A stretch of 64,000 bases of DNA. It comes from Euglena gracilis. Lineage: Eukaryota > Euglenida > Euglenophyceae > Euglenales. The position numbers and the translations under genes were made by a program. Below the pieces are notes generated by a model. It was not told the DNA's origin, ran no database searches, and worked only from the letters and a program-made list of their open reading frames with translations. Shown here in pieces: positions 30,984-40,808 of the stretch. Numbering within the stretch: the first letter of the stretch is position 1; each line of letters starts with the position of its first letter. The stretch covers positions 70,064,670 through 70,128,669 of the forward strand of contig CP154954.1 in assembly GCA_039621445.1 (NCBI GenBank), read 5' to 3'.

Positions 30984-31690
30984 AAAAGCGGGGGCCAGAA
31001 GGGAGGGGACGGGGGCCCAGGGCGCCCCCAGCACGGCCCTCGGAAGGGGGGTAAGGAACAGGCTCACGGAGAAGGTTGGGTTTTGGTCAAGGGAAGGTCC
31101 AAAGGCAGATCCGGACCTGAACCTGCACGGTCCCCCCAGCCCCCCCTGACTGAGACACGAAAAGGGGCTGGGGGGGGCCAGCAGGCCCTCTCATTCGACT
31201 CTGCCAACCCCTGGTCTGCGCTTTTCACCAGTGAGGGCAGACCAGGGGGGGGCTCGGGTCAGAATTCAGGCACGGGACAAAGGGAGAAGGGACACAAGGC
31301 GGCTGGCCCTCCGCAGCAAGCCGCCCAGGGGTCTTCGGGTTCCAGCACACCCGGTCTACCGCAGATCACAACACCAGGAAGGGAGGGGAAAAACCCAAAA
31401 CAAAAAAATGAAAAAGAAAAAAAGAAAATGCTCTCACAGGCATCAATCAGGGAGGCAGCGAGGGAGGTCATCAACGTTCCCCAAACCATCAAGGGCACGG
31501 ATGAAACCGCCCCCAGCACGGAAAGGGATTCAGGTTTTTCGATTCGCCAGGTGAGGTGCGTCAGGACCGCACCTTCCACCTCAGCCCCCACACCACAGCC
31601 AGCCCCAGCACCACTCCAGCCCGTTCCTCAGGGTTTGGGAGGTCGCCCTCCCGGTGGATCTCCCAGGACTACCACGTCCGGGAGGAGTAC
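30984..31690 (+). other. Ty3 Gag-pol linker, low complexity
   Basis: The Gag frame reopens after the stop (GRSKGRSGPEPARSPQPP, KQKNEKEKKKMLSQASIREA) and stays open to 31913. The pol frame begins two registers away at about 31556. The place of the frame change is not determined. It is rich in Pro, Ser, Lys and Gly and shows no recognised domain. Confidence 0.5.
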
Positions 31691-32356
31691 GTCAGGAGTA
31701 CTCCGCCGCCTGGGGTCCACCCGGAGGTCGACGCCTTTTCGGCCAAGGAAAACCGCAGGTTTGTCCGCTGGTGGGGGCCAGGGAGCAGGGAGGGAGAAGA
31801 TGCCTTCAAACAGGACTGGGGCAGGGAGGTTTTGTGGATCAACCCACCTTATAAAAAAATACAAGAGGTTCTCGAAAAAATCAGGAGGGATCAGGCCCAT
31901 GCCATCCTGGTGATCCCCAGGTGGCCAAGCCGGCGTTGGTACAGGGAGGCCAGGGACTTTGCAGTGCGCCAAGTCACGTTCCCTCAGGGAACACGATTTT
32001 TCGGCAGAGGGGAGGAGTTGTGCCGGGGGACCAAGTGGCCCATCACAGCCTTTTTGCTGTGCGGGCACCCAGACCGGTGCACGCTGGAGGAGGTGACACG
32101 AAGGGGGAGGGAGAAAAAAACCAGGTTCGGGACACATTTTTCAGGGCCACCCCCGGGGACCGGGGGGGCCACAGGGGAGGTCAAGCCAGCACACCTGGGG
32201 CAGGTGGGGAGAGCGGACCAGCCCAGGCGGATGCTGGACCTGTTCTGCGGGACAGGTTCAGTGGGGGACGTCTACCGCAGCCTGGGTTACCAGGTTACGT
32301 CGGTGGACGTGGACCCCAGGTGGCGGCCAGACATTTGTGTTGACGTGCTAAAATAG
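31556..32356 (+). CDS. Ty3 adenine-methyltransferase-like domain and start of C5-methyltransferase
   Basis: 267 codons. About residues 48-145: PPPGVHPEVDAFSAKENRRF, GREVLWINPPYKKIQEVLEK, AHAILVIPRWPSRRWYREA. This has the layout of the N6-adenine methyltransferase-like (Dam-type) domain found in DIRS elements (compare D1 DMFCTPSNKKFPKF and VYANPPWSI), with NPPY in the catalytic position. From about residue 225, MLDLFCGTGSVGDVYRSLGY and VTSVDVDPRWRPDICVDVL form motif I and the SAM pocket of a cytosine-5 methyltransferase. The frame is cut by TAG at 32354 and continues in the same register. Whether the adenine domain is catalytic is unknown. Confidence 0.75.
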   Translation: MRQDRTFHLSPHTTASPSTTPARSSGFGRSPSRWISQDYHVREEYVRSTPPPGVHPEVDAFSAKENRRFVRWWGPGSREGEDAFKQDWGREVLWINPPYKKIQEVLEKIRRDQAHAILVIPRWPSRRWYREARDFAVRQVTFPQGTRFFGRGEELCRGTKWPITAFLLCGHPDRCTLEEVTRRGREKKTRFGTHFSGPPPGTGGATGEVKPAHLGQVGRADQPRRMLDLFCGTGSVGDVYRSLGYQVTSVDVDPRWRPDICVDVLK

Positions 32357-32860
32357 AATTTTAAAAAACAGTTCCAGCCTGGGGATTTTGAGGTGGTGGT
32401 GTGCGGGGTCCCCTGCACCGAATTCAGCCTGGCGCTGACCACCAGGGAACGAGATTTAAAAGTGGCTGATCGGCTGGTGCAGCGGGCCCTGGCCATCATC
32501 AGATACCTCCGCCCACGGCGGTGGTGGCTGGAAAACCCCCGGTACGGTTACCTGCGGACCCGCAGGTACATGGCAGGGATCCCACACGTGGACGTGGATT
32601 ACTGCCAGTACGCTGACTGGGGCTACCAGAAGCCCACCAGGATATGGGGCAGCCCCCATGTCCTGGGTCTCCGGCCACGGGTGTGTGACGGCCGGACCTG
32701 CACCAACCTGGAAAGCCCAGTACTGGAGGGGGGACGAAAGGGACGGCACAAAATTCGGCTCAGCAGCAAACACCAAAACCTGCCCAGGCACCTGAAATAT
32801 CGGATCCCAGAGGCGCTCATCCGTGACCTGGCCACAGCACCGGCACCGGAGGCCCACGCT
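32230..32860 (+). pseudogene. Cytosine-5 DNA methyltransferase domain inside the retrotransposon
   Basis: The domain spans the TAG at 32354. Motif I is LDLFCGTGSVGDVYRSLGY. Motif IV is VVVCGVPCTEFSLALTTRER, with the catalytic Cys of PC. Motif VI is RRWWLENPRYGYL (ENP). KPTRIWGSPHVLGLRPR may be the later conserved Arg block, and NLPRHLKYRIPEALI closes the domain. It is compact (about 210 residues), like the short C5-methylases of phages and large DNA viruses rather than DNMT1 or DNMT3. C5-methylases methylate cytosine in DNA. Within a retroelement the likely substrate is its own cDNA or host DNA. The single stop falls between motif I and motif IV and would abolish activity unless read through. 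Confidence 0.85.
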
Positions 32861-35610
32861 GCCGGGTCTCCGGAGCCAGAGCGGGACCCCCAGACAGAGC
32901 GAGGGGTGCCCTCGGTCTTGCTCCGTGAGGTGGGGCAGGGTGCCAGTGAACGGCAGCTGCTGATGCGGGTGCAGGCCAGGGGGCCAGACGGACAGACCCA
33001 CTTCATCAACGCCCTCATTGACACAGGGGCAGAGGTGAACCTGGTCCGAAGAGGCATGCTACCCAGCACATACCTCCTGCCTGCCCCCAAGCCCCTGTCC
33101 CTGGTGACGGCTAGTGGAGCCAAGATGGAAGGGGGGGAACGTGAGGCAACCCTGGGCCTGGTCCTCCGGCGGGAGGGGGGCCTGGGTCAGGGGGAAGGGG
33201 CCCTGTGGACGGCCCCAGCCTCCTTCTATGAGGCAGACATCCACGTGGAGGCCATCATCGGCTTTCCGTGGCTGGAGGAAAACCAGCTCGGGGTGTTTCC
33301 ACATCTCCGAGCCTTGGCATTGAGGGGAGAGCAGGTGGTCCTCCTTCGGGGACATGATGCGGAGGGTGAGCAAGTTCAGCCAGCAGCCCACAAAAAGGCA
33401 CAAAAGCGAGTGAGATACCTGAAAATGGTGGAAAAAGTCAGAGCACTGCGGCTTGCTTTGCCAGAGGCAGCCCTGGGGGAGGACACCGAGGAGCCTGAGT
33501 GGGAGGAAAACCCCCTGCACGAGGATGAGGCGACCCAGGAGACAGTGGCCAAGGAACTCCTGCGGGCAGCCCGGGAGGTCGAAGCACGGGCAGCCCAAGG
33601 GGTCATCCTTGTTCCCGAAGGGGAACAGGTGACCAGCCAGCGGGCTGAGGAGCTCCGGGCAGCCCTCCGGAGGGACTTCGAGGGGGAGGTTCTCCGAGAC
33701 AGGATTTGGGGGGAAAGAATCGTTCGGGGGCCCCTGGGGGAAGGGAAAATCGAATTAAAAACGGGATCCGTAGCGAAAAAACAGAGGCCCATCCACCTGA
33801 CGGGGGAGAGGCACAGGGCACTGTGTGACCTGGTGGACGAGTGGGTTCGGGACAAGAAGGTGGAGGAGGGGGTGCCAAGTGCCTGGAGCAGCCCCACATT
33901 TGTGGTGGCCAAGAAACAGGGGAAGTGGCGTGGGGTTGTGGATTTCCGGGCATTAAACGAGGCCACAGTGACGGATGCTTACCCCCTCCCCAGGATCGAG
34001 GACATCCTGGTGAACCAGGGACGGAGGTACCTGTTCTCCGTCCTTGATCTCAAGGATGCCTTCCATCAGGTGCCCCTGCACGAAGACTCACGCCCATACA
34101 CCTGCTGCAGCACCCCCCGGGGGTCCAAGCAGTGGTGTGTGGTCGTGATGGGCCTGAAAAATGGAGTGGCCATTTTTCAGCGGGTGATCGACTACTCGCT
34201 GAGGGATGTGGCTGATGTCGCCAACCCATATGTTGACGACATCATCGTGGGGACCGAGTGGTGTGGCACGGAGGAAGCTACCCTGGAGGCACACGACCAG
34301 GACATAAGGCGAGTGTTGGGGGCACTGCAGGAACACCGCCTGGTCGTGGACAAAAACAAGTGCCGCTTCTTCGTAAGAGAAGTGGAGTTCTGTGGCCACA
34401 TCCTGGGGGGAGGAAAACGGAGGCCAGCCCCGGGCAAACTCATGGCGCTGGAGAAGTGGGAGGAGCCCCGCACGATCACAGCCCTCAGGGGCTTTCTGGG
34501 CTTCACCAACTACTACTCCAGCTACGTGAAGGAGTATGCCCGGTATGCAGCCCCCCTGATGGAACTCCTCAAGGTGGGACGTGTGGAAGGGAAAAAAGGC
34601 AGCAAAAAACCTGTGAAATTCGGCCAAACGGAACGGGAGGCCTTCACCGCCCTGAAGCAGGAGCTCCTCCGGGGATTGGAGCTCCACACCATCAACCCGG
34701 ACCAGCCATTCATCCTCCGGGTTGATGCGAGCGACAAGGCGGTGGGGGCAGCCCTGGAACAGTTTTTGGAGCCAACAGAGGGGATGCCCACAGCCGTGGA
34801 AGCCACTACACGGAAAACCGTGCCTGTGGCCTTCTGCTCCAGGAAACTCACGGCTGGACAGGTGAAAAGCTGGTCTCCGCGAGAGAAGGAGACCTACGCC
34901 ATCATCCTGGCCCTCCAGAAATGGGCCTCCTACATCGGCCTGCAGCCGGTGTTGGTCCTCACGGACCACAAGTCCCTGGAGGCCTGGGCCAAGGAAACCC
35001 TGGACACGCCCAGCGGACCTGCGGGAAGGCGGGGACGCTGGCATGAAATGTTCTCCCGGTTTGACCTTCACGTGGTCTACATCCCGGGAAAGGAAAACGT
35101 GGTGGCGGATGCCCTGAGCAGATGGTCATATCCTGCCTCCAAGGCATTTGCCGACGTCAGCCTCCACGGGAGTGAGGCGGATGATGAGGCAATGAGGGCC
35201 ATGATCGAGGAAGAACGGAGGGAAGAGCGAGCATGCGGGACACCGCACGGAGGGGAGGATCTCCACGTGGCGGTAACAACACGCAGTGGGAGAGACACAG
35301 CAGCACAGCACAGACCTGGCCCCAGCCCCACAGAGGGGGAGGGGGCTGAGGATTCAGTGCCAGGAGGCCCTGGCCCTGACCCCACAGGGGGGGAGGGGCC
35401 TGTGGACGCCCCCTCGGGAGATTCGGGTCCCATCCTCATGGGAGGGGAGGGACCTGGGGTACCTGGGTTGGACACGCGGGAGACACGAGGTTCCCCACGT
35501 GCCCATCTTTTCGTGGATGAATTCGGGAATGAACAGCCGGCAAGAAGGGGGGGACCTGAGGAACACCAACCGGGGCGAAGAGTTCTGAGTGAGGACCTGC
35601 AGCTGACCCC
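32393..35610 (+). CDS. Ty3 pol: C5-MTase C-terminus, protease, reverse transcriptase, RNase H
   Basis: A single open frame. After the methyltransferase end, an aspartic protease at about 32990-33300 has FINALIDTGAEVNLV as active site. RT at about 33740-34500: VRDKKVEEGVPSAWSSPTF, GVVDFRALNEATVTDAYPLP, LDLKDAFHQVPLHED, catalytic NPYVDDIIVG, then LRGFLGFTNYYSSYVKEYA. RNase H at about 34690-35120: ILRVDASDKAVGAALEQF, SPREKETYAIILALQKW, VLTDHKSLEAW and VVADALSRW, providing the acidic residues. A Pro/Gly/Glu-rich linker with repeated GGEG-type units follows. The frame runs on to 35887, but after about 35610 the integrase is in another register, so an indel lies near the C6 run at 35607. All catalytic motifs of these enzymes are present. 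Confidence 0.92.
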
Positions 35611-35612
35611 CC

Positions 35613-36240
35613 CATCGATGATCCCCACCGGGGGGATCTCGGGGAACCTGTGGGGGAACCAATTTCACTTTCTCCAGACACGGGGGTGCACACCCAGGAG
35701 GAGGTGGAGGAGGATCCGTCCATCCCAGCGATGGACAGGGATTGGTCACGGGCATATAAAAATTGCCCGGTGTGGGGGCCTGTTTATGCAAGTGTGCAGG
35801 CCCCTGCGGGAGATTGGCCTGAGGGAGTCCGTTTGTACGGAGACAAAATGTACACGGACGGGCTCCTCTGTGTGCCCACCAGCCTGATGGGGCTCGTGGT
35901 CCGGGCCCACCACGGGGACGCGGGCCACCCAGGAGCCTCCAGGCTCTGGCACCAGATGGGGCGGTGGTACAGGTTCGCGGATCCAAGGGGGGCTGAGAAA
36001 ATCACCCAAGGCATCCAGCGGCAATATGAAATCTGCCAAGCCTGTGACCCCTCTCGAGCACCTTTCAAGTGTGCTCTCGAAGCCACCCCTGTGCCACCGT
36101 TCCTCATGGACAGTGTGGCAGTGGACCTGTTCGCCATGCCTGAGGTGACCCACGAGGGCCAGGTGTATGATTACCTGGCCCTGTGCGTGGACCGTGAGAG
36201 TGGGTGGACAGTGGCCACCCCCACAAGTACAACGGCCTGA
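35613..36240 (+). pseudogene. Ty3 integrase, zinc-binding domain and first half of core
   Basis: HHCC domain: RAHHGDAGHPGASRLWHQMG and YEICQACDPSRAP. The core begins with DSVAVDLFAMPEV (first catalytic Asp) and ends at GWTVATPTS, where the frame is lost. The rest of the core is in the next register from about 36215, so one indel lies near the C5 run at about 36219. Integrase inserts the cDNA into the genome. Confidence 0.85.
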
Positions 36241-37184
36241 CAGCTGAGGTGGTGGCCAAGGCCATGTTCCGCCACTGGGACATGTTCGGGGTGCCCTCTG
36301 TGGTGACCTCGGACCGTGGCCCCCACTTCGCTTCGGCTTGGTGGCAAACAATGTGCGCCGCCATGGGGGTGAGGCGTGCCTACGGGCAGGCCTACCACCA
36401 CCAGGCCAACGGTCGGGCAGAGGTGGCAGGCCAACGGGTGATGAACACTCTGTCCAAGCTCATCGCTGACCTGTCGGAGAAGGAGGCCTCATGGGTGGTG
36501 CTGTTACCCAAGGCCCTCCGGCACCTGCACGATGTGCCAGGGGAGTCCGGCTTGTCGCCCTACGAGGTGGTCTTCGGGCGGCACCGGCCACTCCAAGGCC
36601 TGCCCCACCAGCCCCCACGAGAGGCCGAGGGGGCAGCCGACTTCATGGCACGGATGCGGGCTATGGACGAGAAGGTGGCCTCAACCTTGAATGCCTTGCA
36701 CGCCAAACGGTGGGCTTCCATCAACGCCAAGAGAAGGGACCCACCTCCCCTGGAGGTCGGTGCCAAGGTGTGGTACCGTCCCGAGACACAGCCGGGCACG
36801 GACAAGTTGGCCACCAAGTGGAAAAGGGGGACTGTGGTGGCCCGCCGGGGTCGCCACTCATATGTGGTGGAGCTGGCCCCAGGGGCCCGCCAAGAGACAC
36901 ACCGGAGCCAACTCAAGCTCCACGCGGAGGACGAGTTCTCCACCGACCCCCTCCCACTGTTCTATTTCAATGACAAGGCGGCCCCCCTGGAGGTGGGCCC
37001 GGATGAGTGGGTGGTGGAGGAGATCGTGGGCAGCCGGAACCACCCGGAAACGGGCGTCCCGGAATTTCAGGTGAGGTGGAAAAATTGGGATCCGACGGAT
37101 CTCCAATGGCTGCCATGGTCAGATTTCTTCCCCTCGTACAATGAGGATGTGGTAAATTACTGTGCAGCAAGGGGATTCCGTTAG
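36204..37184 (+). CDS. Ty3 integrase second half and chromodomain
   Basis: VPSVVTSDRGPHFASAWWQ carries the second catalytic Asp and YHHQANGRAEVAGQRV the Glu (D,D-35,E). The GPY-like C-terminal block is LATKWKRGTVVARRGRHSY and ELAPGARQETHRSQLKL. At the end a chromodomain reads WVVEEIVGSRNHPETG, FQVRWKNWDPTDLQWLPW, with the aromatic cage positions W/Y plausible. Chromodomains of Ty3 elements tether integration to modified histones. The frame ends at a TAG after GFR (37182-37184). Confidence 0.88.
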   Translation: MDSGHPHKYNGLTAEVVAKAMFRHWDMFGVPSVVTSDRGPHFASAWWQTMCAAMGVRRAYGQAYHHQANGRAEVAGQRVMNTLSKLIADLSEKEASWVVLLPKALRHLHDVPGESGLSPYEVVFGRHRPLQGLPHQPPREAEGAADFMARMRAMDEKVASTLNALHAKRWASINAKRRDPPPLEVGAKVWYRPETQPGTDKLATKWKRGTVVARRGRHSYVVELAPGARQETHRSQLKLHAEDEFSTDPLPLFYFNDKAAPLEVGPDEWVVEEIVGSRNHPETGVPEFQVRWKNWDPTDLQWLPWSDFFPSYNEDVVNYCAARGFR

Positions 37185-39483
37185 AGGTGATGAGACTTCT
37201 CCGCCACGGGAAGGGGGGGGGGTCGTGGACGGGGTCAATAAGGGTGGGGGGCGGAGCGAGGGGACGGCGGGTGCGGGGATTGTGGTGGAGGCGAAACACA
37301 CGCTCATCCTTCGCTCTTGTGCGTAGGATGCAGCGCTACGTGCCCGTCGTCCCTATGTCCCTGGACCTCTTCCTGTCGTCCCCCTGCCAAAATCGGCCGC
37401 CGAGGCGGAGGCCGCCCTCCTCACCTACTTGCCCGCCCCCAAGCGCCCCCACCTCGAAACCCCCGCGGAACCTCCCTAGCCGGCCGACATCCACGACCAC
37501 CGTCTCCCACACGCCTGGAGGACCTCTGGACCCTGCTGGCCTACCTCGAGGGGCTGGCAGCGGAGGTGGAGCACCTCCGGAGCGTGGTGGGGCGGTAGGT
37601 GGGCGAGGGAGCGCCGCAGCTGGTGGACGCGGAGGTGCAGGTGGAGGCGCCCGGCGAAGGGGACGAGCAGGGGAGCTAGAAGGAGGAAACGAGTCGGGTT
37701 CGTTGGATCTCCTCGTCGCGGCTGCCACGGCCGGGGACCCCGAGGCCGAGGACGCCGAAGGGGACCAGGTCGGGGAGCCCGGCGGGGTGCTCCAACTGCT
37801 CCTCGCGGAGTTCGAGCCCTTGTGGCCCGGCTCCGATGAGGACCCCTAAGCCCCCCCCCCGCCGACCCAGACGTAGCCTGGGCCGGCTTACCTGTGGAGG
37901 CTAGCCCACCGGGGGGGGGGGGGCAGAAAATGGGGTTGGTGCGGAAAACCATGGAGGGACCGAGCTGATTTCCTTTGTTTGTTGTTGTTGTTGTGTTTCG
38001 CAGGTTCAATCTCAATTTCAATTTCAGCGAAGTCAACCCCACAGTGCCCCTTGGCTACGGGCGAGGGGGCCAGGAGGGGCGACGGGACGCCCGGGTGGGG
38101 CGAGGAGGCCACAGGAGCACACCGGGGGGGGGGTCCCAAGGGTTGAGGGGGCCCACAGCCCCCCCAAGGCTGGCCTCGCCCACCACCCGCGGCCCACATA
38201 GCGCCCCGAGGGGCAAGCGCCCCACGAGACGAGGCGCCCCACGCGCCGCACGTGCACCACACCGCACGGTGCGGCGCCCGAGGGGACCACAGGGGGTCCA
38301 CAGGCGCCTGCGGGCCCGAGGGCCCACAGGGCCACGGAGGCCCAACGGGTGCCTCGAGCCCCCGGGTGTGCATTATTTTTTTCCTTTTTTTTGAGCCCTT
38401 CAAGTGTTCGGTCGATCTCCATTTCATTTTCGTGTTGCGTTGTCATTAGGCGGTGGGGGTGCCCCGTGGCCAAGTTGGCTCCGGGGGGGGGGGCACCTGC
38501 CCATTTTGTTCAATTTTTGATGGTTGGCCACACCCCTCTTCGGCCCACCGTGCCGAGGGAGGGGGGGGGGGCGCCTGCCAATTCTTCCCGATTTTTTCGC
38601 CGTTGGCTGCCCGCCTCCTTGGCCAACGGTGCCGACGGAAGGGGGGGGGGGGGGGCGCCTGTGCCGATTTTTTTTGTGGTCGTCCACACCCCTCCTCGGC
38701 CCACCATGCCGGGGGGGGGGGGGGCGCCTGCCGCTTCTTCCACCAATTTTAAAAATATACACCCCGTCGGCCAATTTTTGAAGTTAACCACGCCGGGGGG
38801 GGGGGCAAGCGCCAACCCCCTCCACACCGGAGAGAGCGGGGGGGGGGCAGCCCCCCCTCTCAAGAGGACGGGCCCCGGCCAGGGCGGCTCAGCCCACCAC
38901 GCGGGGGGGGGGCCCGGCCCCAACCCCCTCCAGGGGGGGGGGGCAGCCCCCTCCTCCAAGGAACGGGCCCCACCCAAGGCGCCTCCCCGGCGCCCCCTCC
39001 AGCACGCACCCCTGCCAAGCCCCCGGGGGCCTTTGGCCCCGGGATACCGGGCAAGGCGGGGCGGCCCTGCTGGGTTGGTCAAATGTTTCCTTCTCAACAT
39101 GCAGGAGCTTTCCACCCCGGGCCAAGCGGGGCCTGGGGGGGGAATCACAATTACACATTGGCATCGAGTGTTGCGGGGGGGGGGGGGCAGTCCGCCCCTA
39201 CCCATGGGCCAAGAAGGGTCACGGGACCGGGGGGGGGGGGGGGGGGCCCCAAGCGGTTGCTTCCCGGGTCAGGAGTCCGGAGGCGCCCGTACCCCTCCTC
39301 CCCCGTCCCATGTACCCCCTCCCCGACAGAACGCGCAACACACGGCACGTGGCGCCACCGATTGTTCTTTTAAACAAGAAAAAAAAATACAAATTTTTTC
39401 GGAGGCCGGAAAGCAAAAAGGGGGGGGGGGCGGCACCTCGGACCGGCAAAGGAGTCGAATTTAAATTGCACGGCAATTTTTTT
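37185..39483 (+). other. Ty3 3' region: decayed ORF and G/C-run tandem repeats
   Basis: 2.3 kb between pol and the purine tract. After a splice-acceptor-like TGCGTAG at 37327 the sequence can be read as ALRARRPYVPGPLPVVPLPK, then in another register RLEDLWTLLAYLEGLAAEVE (a short leucine zipper) and then LLQLLLAEFEPLWPGSDEDP before TAA at about 37849. This may be a frameshifted accessory gene. From about 38470 to 38820 four imperfect units of about 110 bp alternate G10-14 runs with 'GCGCCTGCC..TTCTTC' blocks. The remainder to 39483 is C/G-run DNA with no coding signal. Confidence 0.5.
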
Positions 39484-39494
39484 GAGGAGGGGAG
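39484..39494 (+). promoter_or_regulatory. Polypurine tract
   Basis: GAGGAGGGGAG directly precedes the 3' LTR after a T-run. This is the position and composition expected for plus-strand priming. Confidence 0.8.
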
Positions 39495-40173
39495 TGTGCG
39501 CGGTCCGAGGGTGCCCGCCCCAAGGGGGGGTCCCAAGGGGGCCCAAAGGGGCCACGAAGGGCCGCGAGGGGGGCTCCAAGGCCCCCAAGGGCCTTTTGAG
39601 GCCCCACTGGCCCCCAAGGGGGCCCCACAGCCCATTTTGACCAAGCCAAGGGAAGGTAAAGGAGGGGGCAGTTTGAGGGGGCCAACAGGCAACCCCCAAG
39701 GGGATGCGCAAGCCTTGCTGGGCTTTGCGCAAGCATGCGCACCCCCTTGGTGGGCGCTTGGGATGGCGCAATTCATTAAGAATTGCGCAAAGTATACCAA
39801 GTAGCCCCCCCAGCTGTAGCCCCCCTCCAATTGTACATTTTCTGTTCACAGGGCTCTGTTTACATTCTGTTCACATACTGTTCTCTGTTTGACATTCAAT
39901 TGTGTTTGCAATTGCAACAATCAAACAAGTTCAAGCAAACAAGTTCAAGTCATTGATTATTATTGATTATTCATTCACGTTCAATTGATTGGACCTCAAA
40001 AGTATGTCATTTTCAACATCACCATCCTCAGCAACACCCACCACTACCCCAATTTTCCTCCAAGGGGAAAACCCCCACCAGATGGGCCCGATGGGCTCAA
40101 ATAAAAACGATCCTACGCGGGTTGCGCCGCCAGGGGTCCCTTCACAGGGACCTCAGGAGGGGCAACCCCTACA
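39495..40173 (+). repeat. Ty3 element 3' LTR
   Basis: Offset from the 5' LTR by exactly 13,200 bp with no indels and 6 substitutions. Ends ...CCCCTACA, followed by the GACC target repeat and the resumed D5 recombinase. Confidence 0.93.
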
Positions 40174-40808
40174 GACCCCTCTCAGACCTATCTGTGAAAG
40201 AGCTTAGAAACAGGCTCATCATTTGTTGGAGACTTCTGGACCTCCACAGGGGGGTTGATCTAGCCAGGACAGATCGAAAAATCATTTTCGTGGAAGAAAA
40301 AATGTTCATTTTGTTGCAAAGGAAAGGGTGGCAGTTCCCAAGATGGGAGGAAATTTTGAATTTGCCCCACAGCCCCCTCATAAACCCTTGGCATTTGCTG
40401 AAAGAGTATGAGGAAAGGACAGCCCACATGGTTGGGCGCAAAAATAATTTGTTATGGTCGTTGGATGGTAAAAGACCTTTGACTTCAGAAAGAGTGAATT
40501 ACCTTACCAAAATTCTGCAAGAGGGGGGGGGTGGACACCACCCACTGGAAACCCCACAGCACCAGAGGGGCTGGGGTTTTATGGTGGAAAAATTACGGTT
40601 TGCAAGTGGAAAAAGTCCAGCAGCTGGTTCAGTGGAAATTTTGGGGCCTTCCAAGCTCATTATTTGCGACTTGGAGTCGTATCAAAAATTCAAAAAATTA
40701 TGGCCCAAAGGGGGGGTGCACAGAACCTCACCATCTCGCAGTGCGGAGCCCGAATGGTCTCGGACTCCCACGACACAGGAAGGGGGAGGAAGGGACCAAG
40801 AGGGCTAG
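40174..40808 (+). pseudogene. D5 tyrosine recombinase, C-terminal part
   Basis: It continues from 26294: PLSDLSVKELRNRLIICWRL, RKGWQFPRWEEILNLPHSP, LLWSLDGKRPLTSERVNYL. At the G9 run near 40523 the register slips, so the HxxR and Tyr blocks (CCCACAGCACCAGAGGGG, then CTCATTATTTGCGACTTGG) are out of frame. The internal complementary region follows at about 40730-40830. Confidence 0.8.

Larger units (their letters stand above)
26295..40173 (+). mobile_element. Ty3/gypsy LTR retrotransposon with two DNA methyltransferase-type domains
   Basis: A 13,879-bp element with two 679-bp LTRs (6 differences, no gaps), a primer-binding site at 26974 and a purine tract before 39495. Coding order: Gag with coiled coil, capsid and two CCHC knuckles, adenine-methyltransferase-like domain, C5-methyltransferase, aspartic protease, RT, RNase H, integrase, chromodomain. 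The chromodomain and order RT-RH-INT place it with Ty3/gypsy chromoviruses. It sits in D5's recombinase gene, and GACC is repeated at both edges (26291-26294 and 40174-40177; the 5-bp reading AGACC needs the LTR to end one base earlier). It has in-frame stops at 28334, 29415, 30981 and 32354 and frame changes at about 28570, about 35610 and about 36220. This copy is therefore probably inactive despite its young LTRs. Confidence 0.92.

Noticed and set aside
30940-31100. Programmed readthrough between Gag and pol in the Ty3 element
   Set aside because: The element has further stops and frame changes unrelated to any known recoding signal, so simple decay is the better explanation for this copy.
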